This document shows positions 7,952 to 14,851 of a stretch of 24,394 bases of DNA, piece after piece. The translations under genes and the position numbers were made by a program. This stretch comes from Flavobacteriales bacterium (GTDB lineage: Bacteria; Bacteroidota; Bacteroidia; Flavobacteriales; Flavobacteriaceae), in the NCBI GenBank assembly GCA_015494775.1, contig WGAP01000079.1:1-24394 (forward strand). Reading direction: 5' to 3'. Under the pieces are notes generated by a model. The model worked only from the letters and a program-made list of their open reading frames with translations. It searched no databases and had not been told where the DNA came from. How positions within the stretch are numbered: the stretch's first letter is position 1; the number at the start of each line of letters is the position of its first letter.

Positions 7952-8173
7952 CCGCGCCAGGGATGGGAGCGGTATGAGCCGAAGGGCAAGCCGAATTTTT
8001 TGTGCCGGCGGCGGGGGCTCCCAGAGGAAGAGACCACGCCGGCGGCTTTACAAAAAACGGTTTTGCACGAGGCGAATATGAGCGGACAGCCCGGTGCCCG
8101 CCCCGTGAACACGTCGCAGGACAAACAACGTGCAGGCCTGCGGCTGTGTGAACGGGTGCGGGCAGACGCCCAA
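7952..8173 (+). repeat. composite GC-rich palindromic repeat, copy 2
   Basis: The 5' anchor at 7952-7981 is identical over 30 bases to copy 3 (14344-14373, - strand); it contains CAGGGATGGGAGCGGTATGA. The 3' anchor GGCGAATATGAGCGGACAGC begins at 8071. The centre is unlike the other copies but also folds: CCG-aa-TTTTTTGT (7991-8003) pairs with ACAAAAAACGG (8050-8060), and an inner GCCGGC (8004-8009) pairs with GCCGGC (8038-8043). A tail hairpin follows at 8095-8164. The element fills the gap between two convergent genes. It has no credible reading frame, although its GC-rich strands stay open by chance. Confidence 0.85.
8095..8164 (+). other. long tail hairpin of repeat copy 2
   Basis: TGCCCGCCCCGTGAACAC (8095-8112) is nearly complementary to GTGTGAACGGGTGCGGGCA (8146-8164), with one bulge and one mismatch. 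Directly inside, GTCGCAGG pairs with CCTGCGGC including one G-U. The inner loop contains the palindrome GCAGGCCTGC. The structure could act as a bidirectional transcription barrier between the convergent genes, but no clean U-run follows on either strand. Confidence 0.6.
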
Positions 8174-8183
8174 ACAATAAAAA

Positions 8184-9014
8184 TCACTTCTTGCCGCCCC
8201 CGCTGGTTTCCATAAAAGGCCTGTGCTTTTCGTAACATTCCCGTAGCGCTTCCAAAAGCTGTAAATCGCTGGCTTCGCGCAGGAATTTTTTGTCGTAATC
8301 GCACCATTCCAATACCTGATAAACCCGGTCTTCGGGTAGGTCCAAAAGCTCGGAAAGAATTTTGCGGTCGAAACGGCGGGCCAGGATTTGGGTGATTTCG
8401 TCGCGCTCCTTCAAATGGCGAAGTTTGCGGATGTCCTTGCCGTGAACACTGAAAAAATTATAGAGCAAACCCACCGGATCCATGTAGGTGCGTAATTTGT
8501 CGTTGATACGTGTAAGTGCATTAGGTATCGTATCACCGAACATGGTTTCCAAATGCAATTGAATGCGCGGCAAATCCTGCTTGGGCATCAAGGCCAAATC
8601 CACCGGCAAAACGCCCGTGAGCGCGTGCTCGCGTATCACCACTTCCTTCAACACAATGGGTTGTTCTTGCAAATAAATATGATGCACCTGGCCGAAACTC
8701 AACGAATCGGGCACCCATTTGAAGGTTTTAAAACCCAAATAAGATACCAAAATGGTGTCGCCCGGCAAAGCGCGTATCGTAAAAAATCCGCCCTTTCCCG
8801 TAGTGGCTCCGCGCAGGCGCGTAAGGTTGATGATATTGGCGCCCATAAGCGGCTGTTTGTTCTTGGACTGCAACACAAAACCTTTGAGTCGTTTCAAGGG
8901 TTGTTCCGTCTGCTGGGCGCGCAAGGGCATTGTCCCTAACCACAAGCCGGCAAAGAGCAAAAAGAAGGCGGGGTATAATCTCAAATATTTTTTGGGGAAT
9001 AAACGCATAAACAA
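8184..9014 (-). CDS. exported protein with carboxypeptidase-regulatory-like (CarboxypepD_reg-like) domain
   Basis: This 276-residue protein has an N-terminal signal peptide or anchor: basic start, hydrophobic residues 15-30, then PLRAQQ as a likely cleavage site near residue 34. Residues about 43-118 form the beta-sandwich seen at the N-terminus of many Bacteroidota receptors: GFVLQSKNKQPLMGANI, GATTGKGGFFTI, DTILVSYLGF and IYLQEQPIVLKEVVI. The remaining 150 residues are charged and helical with no recognised catalytic motif. It is not a truncated receptor in any obvious way, because it ends in an orderly helical region. The gene starts 8 bp after the ZIP transporter stop and is probably co-transcribed with it. 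Its function is unknown; a periplasmic role is inferred. An in-frame ATG two codons downstream is an alternative start. Confidence 0.75.
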   Translation of the reverse strand: MFMRLFPKKYLRLYPAFFLLFAGLWLGTMPLRAQQTEQPLKRLKGFVLQSKNKQPLMGANIINLTRLRGATTGKGGFFTIRALPGDTILVSYLGFKTFKWVPDSLSFGQVHHIYLQEQPIVLKEVVIREHALTGVLPVDLALMPKQDLPRIQLHLETMFGDTIPNALTRINDKLRTYMDPVGLLYNFFSVHGKDIRKLRHLKERDEITQILARRFDRKILSELLDLPEDRVYQVLEWCDYDKKFLREASDLQLLEALRECYEKHRPFMETSGGGKK

Positions 9015-9022
9015 CGGTTATA

Positions 9023-9787
9023 TTATAGGAAGTATTGAATGGCCAACATGGCCACAATGGAAAACGTAATGAGCGTCGCCGCCCGTTCGCCGCCCAATTG
9101 TTCGGCCGATTCGGGCGCAATTTCCGAAAACACAAGCCAAATCATCGCACCGGCGGCCAAGCCCAAGCCCAACGGGACGTAGGGTTTGAACACGCTGACA
9201 AACAAAAAGGCCGGCACGGCCAGCAAAGGTTGCGGCAACGAAGTAAAAATACTCCAAAGCGCCGCCTGCCACCAACGGCTACCCTTGGTTACCATCACGG
9301 CACTGATGGCCAAGCCCTCGGGAATATTGTGGATGGCAATGGCAATGGTCATCAACAAACCGAATTTGGCCGAACCGCCGAAGGAAGTGCCTATACCGAT
9401 GCCTTCGGCCGCCGAATGCGCCGTCATAATCAGGATAATCAAGGCGGCCTTCCAAAAGTCGTTGCGAAAACTGTTGGGCAAACGGGCAATCAAATCATCA
9501 TCGCCATTAAGTTTATAGCGCTTAATCTTGTCGATGACCCAATCGGTAAAACCGATAAACAAAATGCCCGCCACAAAGCCCAAAAGCATTTTTCCCCAGT
9601 TCATACCGGCCGCTTCGTTGAGCAATCCGAAGGAAGCACCGGCCATCAAACCCGCGGCAATGGCATTGGACACGCCTTGCACCTTGGGCGTTATCCTACG
9701 GATAAAAGCAAAGGGCACCGCTCCCAATCCGGTGGCCAAGGCCGTGAGCATAGCATACCAAAAAACCGTCCAAGCCGCTGCGTTCAT
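9023..9787 (-). CDS. ZIP-family divalent metal transporter
   Basis: This 254-residue polytopic inner-membrane protein has about eight hydrophobic segments. The two ZIP metal-site helices are clear: TAHSAAEGIGIG (His124, Glu128) and HNIPEGLAISAV (His153, Glu157). These residues coordinate Zn2+, Fe2+ or related ions in ZIP transporters, which import metal into the cytoplasm. A charged cytoplasmic loop (residues about 86-110) separates the first three helices from the metal-binding ones, as is usual. The His-rich loop of many ZIPs is missing. It leads a two-gene - strand unit with the exported protein at 8184-9014. A TAACTTTG -7 box lies about 20 bases before the start. Confidence 0.9.
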   Translation of the reverse strand: MNAAAWTVFWYAMLTALATGLGAVPFAFIRRITPKVQGVSNAIAAGLMAGASFGLLNEAAGMNWGKMLLGFVAGILFIGFTDWVIDKIKRYKLNGDDDLIARLPNSFRNDFWKAALIILIMTAHSAAEGIGIGTSFGGSAKFGLLMTIAIAIHNIPEGLAISAVMVTKGSRWWQAALWSIFTSLPQPLLAVPAFLFVSVFKPYVPLGLGLAAGAMIWLVFSEIAPESAEQLGGERAATLITFSIVAMLAIQYFL

Positions 9788-9808
9788 TCGGAATCATTTA
9801 AGGATTTT

Positions 9809-9836
9809 CAAAGTTAGCCAAATTGTCCTATTTTTG
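9809..9836. promoter_or_regulatory. divergent -7 boxes for ZIP transporter and kinase-like gene
   Basis: On the - strand TAACTTTG (9809-9816) serves the ZIP gene, which starts at 9787. On the + strand TATTTTTG (9829-9836) serves the kinase-like gene, which starts at 9869. Both fit TAnnTTTG. No TTG with 17-23 nt spacing is evident for either, so only the -7 elements are supported. Confidence 0.45.
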
Positions 9837-9868
9837 GGCATTATTTTTTACGCTACAATAAACTGCCT

Positions 9869-10711
9869 ATGAAATTAATTGCCGATGCCGGATCCACCAA
9901 AACCGATTGGCGCTTGGTGAACAACGAAGGAATTGTGGTGGGCGCGTTCGAATCGGGCGGTCTGAATCCCATCGTTTTTGACGACGAAACCCTAAAAAAA
10001 AACATAGCCGACAGCGGTGAGTTGTTTAATTTTTCGGACAATATTTCCGAGGTGCACCTCTATGCTGCGGGTAGCGATGAACCCCACGCCCAGCAACGGC
10101 TCAAACACATCCTTTCCGATGTATTCGAACAAGCCCGCATCAATATTTACAACGACCTTTTGGCTGCCGCCCGGGCCACGGCCGGCAAAAACGAAGGTTT
10201 GGTGGCCATTATGGGCACCGGTTCCAACAGCGGCTACTACAACGGAAGCGAAATCGTCAAAACCATCGGGCATTTCGGTTATGCCTTGATGGACGATGCT
10301 TCGGGCAATTGGTTCGGACGTCAACTGATACGGGATTATTATTTCGAAATTATGCCTCAACGGCTACGCCGCGCCTTCAAAAAAGCCCACAAAGTGGATG
10401 AGGATTATATCAAAACCCATATTTATCTCTCGGACAAACCCAATGCTTTCCTGGCCGCCTATTCGGTGTTTATGTTCGAACATTACGAAGAACATTACAT
10501 CAAGCAACTCCTGCATCGCGGATTTACCCAATTTATGGAATACGAGATGAACGCCTACCGTGAATGGAAAGCGCAATTACCGGTGCATTTTGTGGGTTCC
10601 ATCGCCTTCTTTTACCAACGCGAATTGAAGGAGGCGGTGGAAAAAACCGGTTGGAAACTGGGCAAAATCGTTCGTAAGCCCTTGGATAATTTGGTCGAAT
10701 ATCACGTTTGA
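9869..10711 (+). CDS. BadF/BadG/BcrA/BcrD-type ATPase, N-acetylglucosamine-kinase-like
   Basis: This 280-residue cytoplasmic protein belongs to the ASKHA (actin/hexokinase-fold) superfamily. Phosphate-1 motif DAGSTKTDW is at residues 6-14, NDLLAAARAT near 95 carries the likely catalytic Asp96, the glycine-rich IMGTGSNSGYY is near 114, and HFGYALMDDASGNWFGRQL is near 135. The short single-domain form common in Bacteroidota is usually annotated as an N-acetylglucosamine kinase. Phosphorylation of an amino sugar in wall recycling is a family-based guess. It opens a run of five + strand genes; a 52-bp gap separates it from the next. Confidence 0.85.
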   Translation: MKLIADAGSTKTDWRLVNNEGIVVGAFESGGLNPIVFDDETLKKNIADSGELFNFSDNISEVHLYAAGSDEPHAQQRLKHILSDVFEQARINIYNDLLAAARATAGKNEGLVAIMGTGSNSGYYNGSEIVKTIGHFGYALMDDASGNWFGRQLIRDYYFEIMPQRLRRAFKKAHKVDEDYIKTHIYLSDKPNAFLAAYSVFMFEHYEEHYIKQLLHRGFTQFMEYEMNAYREWKAQLPVHFVGSIAFFYQRELKEAVEKTGWKLGKIVRKPLDNLVEYHV

Positions 10712-10763
10712 TTCAACAAAATGGATTTTTTCGCGTTATTACCCTAAACAAAGCCGTTCACCC

Positions 10764-11498
10764 ATGAGCCGCCCCACCGTTAAACCCTACAAAGATTCCG
10801 CCGAAGGAAAGAAAGCCCAGGTGGAACAAATGTTCGATAATATTTCGGGCAAATACGATTTTTTGAATCATTTCCTTTCCTTGGGCATCGACAAGGGTTG
10901 GCGTAATAAAATCATCCGGATGATGAGGAATGATGCACCGCAACGCATTTTGGACGTGGCCACCGGCACCGGCGATTTGCTTTTGCTTCAAGGGAAAAAA
11001 CTCCGCCCCCAACGCCTGGTGGGCTTCGACCTCTCGCAAGGAATGCTGGATGTGGCGCGCAAAAAATTGGACAAACACGGCTTGGAAGCCGAACTGGTTC
11101 GCGGCGATGCCGAAAATATGCCTTTCGACGACAACAGTTTCGATGCTATCACGGTGGCTTTCGGCGTGCGCAATTTCGAAAACCTGGAAAAAGGACTTAC
11201 CGAAATGGCGCGTGTCTTGGCCCCCGGCGGCAAGGTTTATATTTTGGAATTTTCCCAACCGCAGGCCTTTCCGTTTAAACAGATTTACGGCTTTTATTCA
11301 CGAAAAATCCTGCCTTTTTTGGGCAAACTGATTTCGGGCGATGCCTCGGCCTACACCTATTTGCCCGAATCCATCGCCGTTTTCCCCTATGGCGATGCGA
11401 TGATGCGCATATTGGAAAAAAGCGGTTATAAACCCTTGCAATATATCCCCGTAACCCTGGGCGTGGCCACCATTTATGTAGCAACCAAAGAAGCCTAG
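10764..11498 (+). CDS. ubiE: demethylmenaquinone methyltransferase (MenG/UbiE)
   Basis: This 244-residue class I SAM-dependent methyltransferase carries out the final C-methylation of demethylmenaquinone to menaquinone, the quinone used by Bacteroidota. The N-terminal family signature VEQMFDNISGKYDFLNHFLSLG is split here for brevity: EQMFDNISGKYD is at 21-32 and FLNHFLSLGID at 33-43. SAM motif I is LDVATGTGDLLL (63-74), the acidic residue is in GFDLS (87-91), and the characteristic AFGVRNFENL (132-141) and LAPGGKVYILEFSQP (152-166) follow. The length is standard. It is followed four bases later by porT. The name menG would be equally valid. Confidence 0.95.
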   Translation: MSRPTVKPYKDSAEGKKAQVEQMFDNISGKYDFLNHFLSLGIDKGWRNKIIRMMRNDAPQRILDVATGTGDLLLLQGKKLRPQRLVGFDLSQGMLDVARKKLDKHGLEAELVRGDAENMPFDDNSFDAITVAFGVRNFENLEKGLTEMARVLAPGGKVYILEFSQPQAFPFKQIYGFYSRKILPFLGKLISGDASAYTYLPESIAVFPYGDAMMRILEKSGYKPLQYIPVTLGVATIYVATKEA

Positions 11499-11502
11499 AA
11501 CA

Positions 11503-12201
11503 ATGAAACAGCTTCGCATCATTTTCCTACTGATTTTACTTGGACTTTCACTGCACGGTCAAGCACAGTTCCGCAGTGAACCGCCCCGCAATTTGCCTCG
11601 CTTCGATGATGTTTTCTGGCATTGGGGTTATTACTTCGGGCTTACTTTTTTCGATTACAAAATCGATTATACCACACCCCAAAACGAAATTCGCGTTGAA
11701 ACCTCGCCGGGTTTTAACGTTGGTCTTATTTCCGATTTCCGCCTCGGCCGCCAATGGAACCTGCGGTTGGAGCCCGGCGTGTTTATGTCGGAACGCACCT
11801 TGCACTTTCTCAACATCTCCGACCCCTACGATGCCCGACGGAAAATACGTTCCAATTATATCTCCGTTCCCGTTTTCCTCAAATACAGCGCCTTTCGCAA
11901 CGGCAATATGCGACCGTACATCACGGCCGGAATCGGATGGAATTATAACCTGACCTCCTATCAATACTCGGTCAACGACAATTCGGCCGGACGTTTTCGC
12001 GTTAAAAGATACAGCTATATGTGGCAGGTGGGCATCGGATTGGAAATGTATATGTATTACTTCAAATTTATCCCTTCGATTCGCGGCGTTTTCGCCCTGA
12101 CCGACGAATTGGTGCCCGACAAAGACCCCAACAGCCTCTGGACGGGCCATCTGAGCGGACTGCGCACGCGCGGAATTTATATTGTACTGACCTTCGAATA
12201 A
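11503..12201 (+). CDS. porT: PorT family outer-membrane beta-barrel protein (T9SS)
   Basis: This 232-residue protein has a clear signal peptide (hydrophobic 6-18, cleavage near GQAQ at 19-22). A small eight-strand-like beta-barrel pattern follows: alternating aromatic strands such as WGYYFGLTFFDYKIDY, SPGFNVGLISDFRL, WNLRLEPGVFM, YISVPVFLKYS, YITAGIGWNYNL and GIYIVLTFE at the C-terminus. This matches the PorT family, needed for type IX secretion in Porphyromonas and Flavobacterium. The start is four bases after ubiE, and ubiE-porT adjacency is, to my knowledge, common in this phylum. A likely T9SS cargo lies in the same window (18347-24280). PorT-like barrels also include generic outer-membrane proteins, so the T9SS role rests partly on context. 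Confidence 0.85.
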   Translation: MKQLRIIFLLILLGLSLHGQAQFRSEPPRNLPRFDDVFWHWGYYFGLTFFDYKIDYTTPQNEIRVETSPGFNVGLISDFRLGRQWNLRLEPGVFMSERTLHFLNISDPYDARRKIRSNYISVPVFLKYSAFRNGNMRPYITAGIGWNYNLTSYQYSVNDNSAGRFRVKRYSYMWQVGIGLEMYMYYFKFIPSIRGVFALTDELVPDKDPNSLWTGHLSGLRTRGIYIVLTFE

Positions 12202-12211
12202 TCCGTTTGCT

Positions 12212-12219
12212 TAACTTTG
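12212..12219 (+). promoter_or_regulatory. possible internal -7 box before def
   Basis: TAACTTTG in the 34-bp porT-def gap fits TAnnTTTG, 16 bases before the def ATG. No TTG is found at 17-23 nt spacing. It may give def an extra promoter inside the operon. Confidence 0.3.
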
Positions 12220-12235
12220 CAATAAATTTTTTCCA

Positions 12236-12811
12236 ATGATTCTACCCATCGTGGCCTACGGAATGCCGGTGCTCAAACGCAAAGCCGAACCGGTGGAACT
12301 CAACGATGAACTTCGCCGGCTCATTGACGATATGTTCGAAACCATGTACCGGGCCGAAGGCGTAGGACTGGCCGCTCCGCAAATCGATAAATCCATACGG
12401 CTTTTCGTGATCGACCCCGCTCCCTTTGCGCGGTGGGAAGAACTCAGCCCCGAAGAACGCGAACAACTCCGCAACGCCAAAATGGCCTTTATCAATCCTC
12501 AACTGGTGGAAGAAAGCGGCGAGGAATGGTCGTTCGAAGAGGGCTGCCTGAGCATTCCGGGCATCAACGAAAAGGTTAAACGGCCCGAACGGATTACGCT
12601 GCGCTATACCGACGTCGAAGGCAAGGAACACGAGCAAACTTTCGAAGGGCTTTTGGCGCGGGTCATTCAACACGAATACGACCATATCGAAGGCATCCTC
12701 TTTACCGACCGGCTTTCGCCCCTCAAACGCAAATTGCTGGCCAAAAAATTGGAAAAAATTTCCAAGGGCCAAGTGCAGGTGAGTTACAAGATGAAATTCC
12801 CCAAGCGCTGA
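12236..12811 (+). CDS. def: peptide deformylase
   Basis: This 191-residue metalloenzyme removes the N-formyl group from nascent proteins. All three family motifs are intact: motif I EGVGLAAPQ (41-49), motif II EGCLS (102-106, metal ligand Cys104) and motif III QHEYDH (145-150, ligands His146 and His150, catalytic Glu147). The insert between motifs I and II (PFARWEELSPEEREQLRN) is of the kind seen in Bacteroidota enzymes. The start at ATG 12236 gives the standard N-terminus MILPIVAYGMPVLK. It sits 34 bp after porT and 3 bp before the binding lipoprotein, so co-transcription is likely. Confidence 0.96.
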   Translation: MILPIVAYGMPVLKRKAEPVELNDELRRLIDDMFETMYRAEGVGLAAPQIDKSIRLFVIDPAPFARWEELSPEEREQLRNAKMAFINPQLVEESGEEWSFEEGCLSIPGINEKVKRPERITLRYTDVEGKEHEQTFEGLLARVIQHEYDHIEGILFTDRLSPLKRKLLAKKLEKISKGQVQVSYKMKFPKR

Positions 12812-12814
12812 TTT

Positions 12815-13957
12815 ATGCTCCGGTCGTTTAGCCGCATTGCGCTACTGATTTTATTGGCACTCGCAGGATGCCGTCCGCATACCGAAAAAAAGCATTACGC
12901 ACCGCAAAACAATCGTTATGCCCGGTTGTTCGAACTACGCCCATTCGACGGATTTACGCTTTTGACCGTCAAGCGCCCGTTTCCGGGCGGCAAAGCCCGG
13001 ACGTTTGTTTTACGGCCCCGAAAGGCCGATGCTCCCCTACCCGACAGTTTGAAAAAATATCCCTTGCTTCGCGTTCCGCTTCAACGCATTGTGGCCACGT
13101 CGGTTACGCACTTGGAACCCTTGGAAATGCTCGGTGCAGGCGACCGATTGGTGGGTTTTACGCAAACCCGCTACATTGTTTCGGACTATTTCCGCCAGCG
13201 TGTGCAAAACGGGCAACTTCACGATACGGGCAACGAATTGATGCCCGATGCCGAAGCCATTTTGGCCTTGCGGCCCGATGCGCTTTTGGTGTTTTCCACC
13301 GGAAACGACCGCAAGGATTTTTCGCTCTATCGCAAGGCCGGCATTCCGGTGGTTTACATGGCCGAATGGCTTGAAAAGACGCCTTTGGGCCGGGCCGAAT
13401 GGCTGCGCGTGTTCGGCGCCTTAACCGGCCGCAGCCAACGGGCCGATTCGCTTTTCGGCCGCATTGCCAAGCGCTACGAACACACCCGCGACAGCATCAA
13501 CCGCCTACTGAAAACACACAAGCGCCCCAAGGTTTTCCGCGGCGGCATGTTCGGCGACAAATGGTATATGGCCGGCGGAGCGAGCTGGGCGGCACAACTC
13601 ATCCGCGACGCCGGTGGCGATTATGTTGTCCGCGACAGCACCCACACGGGCAGTTTGGCCGTCAATTACGAAAACGCAGTGGCCTATTTGCTCCAATCCC
13701 AAATCTGGCTTGACCCGGGCGCTTGGACTTCCAAACGACAAATACAGGATGCCGTCCCCCAGGCAATACATGCGCCTTTTTGGAAAACCGGAAAAATCTT
13801 TTCGGTCAACCTCAAAACCAATGAGCGCGGTCAAATCATCTTTTTCGAACGCTCGCCCATGCATCCGGATTGGGTGTTGGACGACCTGGCCCGCATTTTT
13901 CATTCCGATAGTGTTTCCGACGGAAGTTTTCATTTTTATGCTCCGCTAAGGGATTGA
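12815..13957 (+). CDS. periplasmic binding lipoprotein, BtuF/FhuD-like (cobalamin or iron chelate)
   Basis: This 380-residue lipoprotein has signal and lipobox LAGC with Cys19. After a linker it has the long-helix two-lobe fold of class III substrate-binding proteins: RIVATSVTHLEPLEMLGAGDRLVGF near 90-114, PDAEAILALRPDALLV near 144-159, AGIPVVYM, and a second lobe with KVFRGGMFGDKWYMAGG, DAGGDYV and DPGAW. These fit Peripla_BP_2, whose members deliver cobalamin, haem or siderophores to an ABC importer. No permease or ATPase gene is present here. The btuG-btuB operon beyond the repeat block favours cobalamin, which is inference. It is the last gene of the + strand run and has no riboswitch of its own; the 3-bp gap after def means it may depend on that operon for transcription. 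Confidence 0.8.
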   Translation: MLRSFSRIALLILLALAGCRPHTEKKHYAPQNNRYARLFELRPFDGFTLLTVKRPFPGGKARTFVLRPRKADAPLPDSLKKYPLLRVPLQRIVATSVTHLEPLEMLGAGDRLVGFTQTRYIVSDYFRQRVQNGQLHDTGNELMPDAEAILALRPDALLVFSTGNDRKDFSLYRKAGIPVVYMAEWLEKTPLGRAEWLRVFGALTGRSQRADSLFGRIAKRYEHTRDSINRLLKTHKRPKVFRGGMFGDKWYMAGGASWAAQLIRDAGGDYVVRDSTHTGSLAVNYENAVAYLLQSQIWLDPGAWTSKRQIQDAVPQAIHAPFWKTGKIFSVNLKTNERGQIIFFERSPMHPDWVLDDLARIFHSDSVSDGSFHFYAPLRD

Positions 13958-13966
13958 TGTTTTTTA

Positions 13967-14373
13967 TCAGGGCGCCCCGGCGTTCGCGTTCGGGGCCCCG
14001 CCGGCGGGCGAATGCCCGCGGCGAATGGCCGGACGACTGAATTTACGTCGGTAGCCCCGCCCCGCGGCGAAGCCGCGGGGCGGGGCTAATCATTGATTTT
14101 CAAAGGTTTAAGTCCGACCATTCGCCCGGCGCGCTTGCGCGAGCCGCGGCGGGGCCAACGCCAAGCGCTTCGGCCGGCGGAACGTCCTCGCGTTTGGCGG
14201 TCCTCACGCGGTGCCGTCGGGCTGTCCGCTTATATTCGCCTTGGCGGATGCCGTGGTTTTGCGCGGGCGCGCGCCCGCGCCCGCCCGTGCGTGGGGCTTC
14301 CTTCGGTCGCCTCCGCCGGGCGGAAAACCATCGGCACCGCCGGCGGCTCATACCGCTCCCATCCCTGGCGCGG
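13967..14373 (-). repeat. composite GC-rich palindromic repeat, copy 3 (most complete)
   Basis: Read on the - strand, this copy has, in order: the 5' anchor (14344-14373, identical over 30 bases to copy 2); a GC-rich centre with the perfect 20-bp palindrome GCGCGGGCGCGCGCCCGCGC (14261-14280); the 3' anchor with one change, GGCGAATATAAGCGGACAGC; a stem CGCCAAACGC/GCGCTTGGCG (14190-14199 and 14159-14168); a 17-bp hairpin (14052-14088); a GCGGGC-gaat-GCCCGC hairpin (14004-14019); and a tail GGGGCGCCCTGA. The region around the 20-bp palindrome is almost the same as copy 1 at 119-233. The element fills most of the gap between two convergent operons and has no believable gene. Confidence 0.85.
14052..14088. 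repeat. perfect 17-bp stem with GAA triloop
   Basis: TAGCCCCGCCCCGCGGC (14052-14068), loop GAA, then the exact reverse complement (14072-14088). No U-run follows on either strand, so it is not a classic intrinsic terminator. Copy 1 lacks this hairpin at the matching place, so it looks inserted into copy 3. Confidence 0.9.
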
Positions 14374-14398
14374 ATTTAATTCATTTTCCATACATTCC

Positions 14399-14426
14399 GT
14401 AGAGACGCGATGCATCGCCTCTCTAC
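14399..14426. repeat. GTAGAGAC palindrome 1
   Basis: A 28-bp palindrome with arms GTAGAGACGCGATG and CATCGCCTCTCTAC, 13 of 14 positions paired. It belongs to a short palindromic repeat type that I recall from Bacteroidota and Cyanobacteria. It lies between composite repeat copy 3 and repeat family B. Confidence 0.8.
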
Positions 14427-14460
14427 ATCAATAAACGTTGAAGGGGGTTTAATCTTATCC

Positions 14461-14489
14461 GTAGAGACGTCCAAATTGGGCGTCTCTAC
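14461..14489. repeat. GTAGAGAC palindrome 2
   Basis: GTAGAGACGTCC, loop AAATT, GGGCGTCTCTAC. The outer nine bases match palindrome 1 except at the position where that copy has its mismatch. The centre is different, and the stem closes with one G-T pair. Confidence 0.8.
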
Positions 14490-14559
14490 AAAATGCGTTA
14501 AACATTTGATTGTCAACAAAAAAACAAATAAAGGCGAAACCGCCCTGCGGGTTCGCCGA

Positions 14560-14683
14560 CCGCCGAGGAAACCGAAGGGTTCCGAGGCATGCAAGGAGAC
14601 GCCGCAGGCGGCTCCGATGCATGCGGAGCAAGACAAGGGGCGCCGGCGCCGCGCGAAGCGCGGGGCCGGCGGCGCAAAAAACC
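14560..14683 (+). repeat. repeat family B, copy 1
   Basis: Positions 14560-14600 match the reverse complement of 24342-24382 at 40 of 41 positions; the shared core includes CCGAGGAAACCGAAGGGTTC. The similarity continues more loosely through GGCTCCG, GCATGCG and AGCAAGAC. Directly after it is a hairpin CCGGCGCCGCGC-gaa-GCGCGGGGCCGG (14643-14669), 11 of 12 paired, with the same GAA loop as the 14052 hairpin. Frames open through this stretch are composition artefacts. Confidence 0.8.
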
Positions 14684-14765
14684 GGTGGAATTTTACCGTT
14701 GTGCCATTGATAAATCGCCTCACTTCGTTCAAAAACTTTGCCGCTAGGATTTTTGCGCCGCCGGC
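14665..14765. repeat. 19-bp inverted repeat enclosing 63 bases
   Basis: GCCGGCGGCGCAAAAAACC (14665-14683) and GGATTTTTGCGCCGCCGGC (14747-14765) are complementary at 18 of 19 positions. The enclosed 63 bases are of ordinary composition. A further hairpin GCGGAAT-ttc-ATTCCGC follows. This may be the boundary of a small palindromic element associated with family B. Confidence 0.75.
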
Positions 14766-14819
14766 GCGGAATTTCATTCCGCCGCCGGCGCCCCGACGGC
14801 TTGCGCAGCACCTAACAAC

Positions 14820-14851
14820 ACAAAAAAATCCGGCACCCAAGGCACCGGATT
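14820..14851 (-). terminator. intrinsic terminator of the btuG-btuB operon
   Basis: On the - strand AATCCGGTGCC-TTG-GGTGCCGGATT forms an 11-bp stem with two G-U pairs and is followed at once by a T-run. It lies 25 bases past the stop of the btuG-like gene, so it is well placed to end that transcript. Confidence 0.85.

Noticed and set aside
7930..8307. GC-rich frames on both strands over repeat copy 2
   Set aside because: They overlap the hairpins of the element and the end of the 8184-9014 gene and have no gene-like start or domain.
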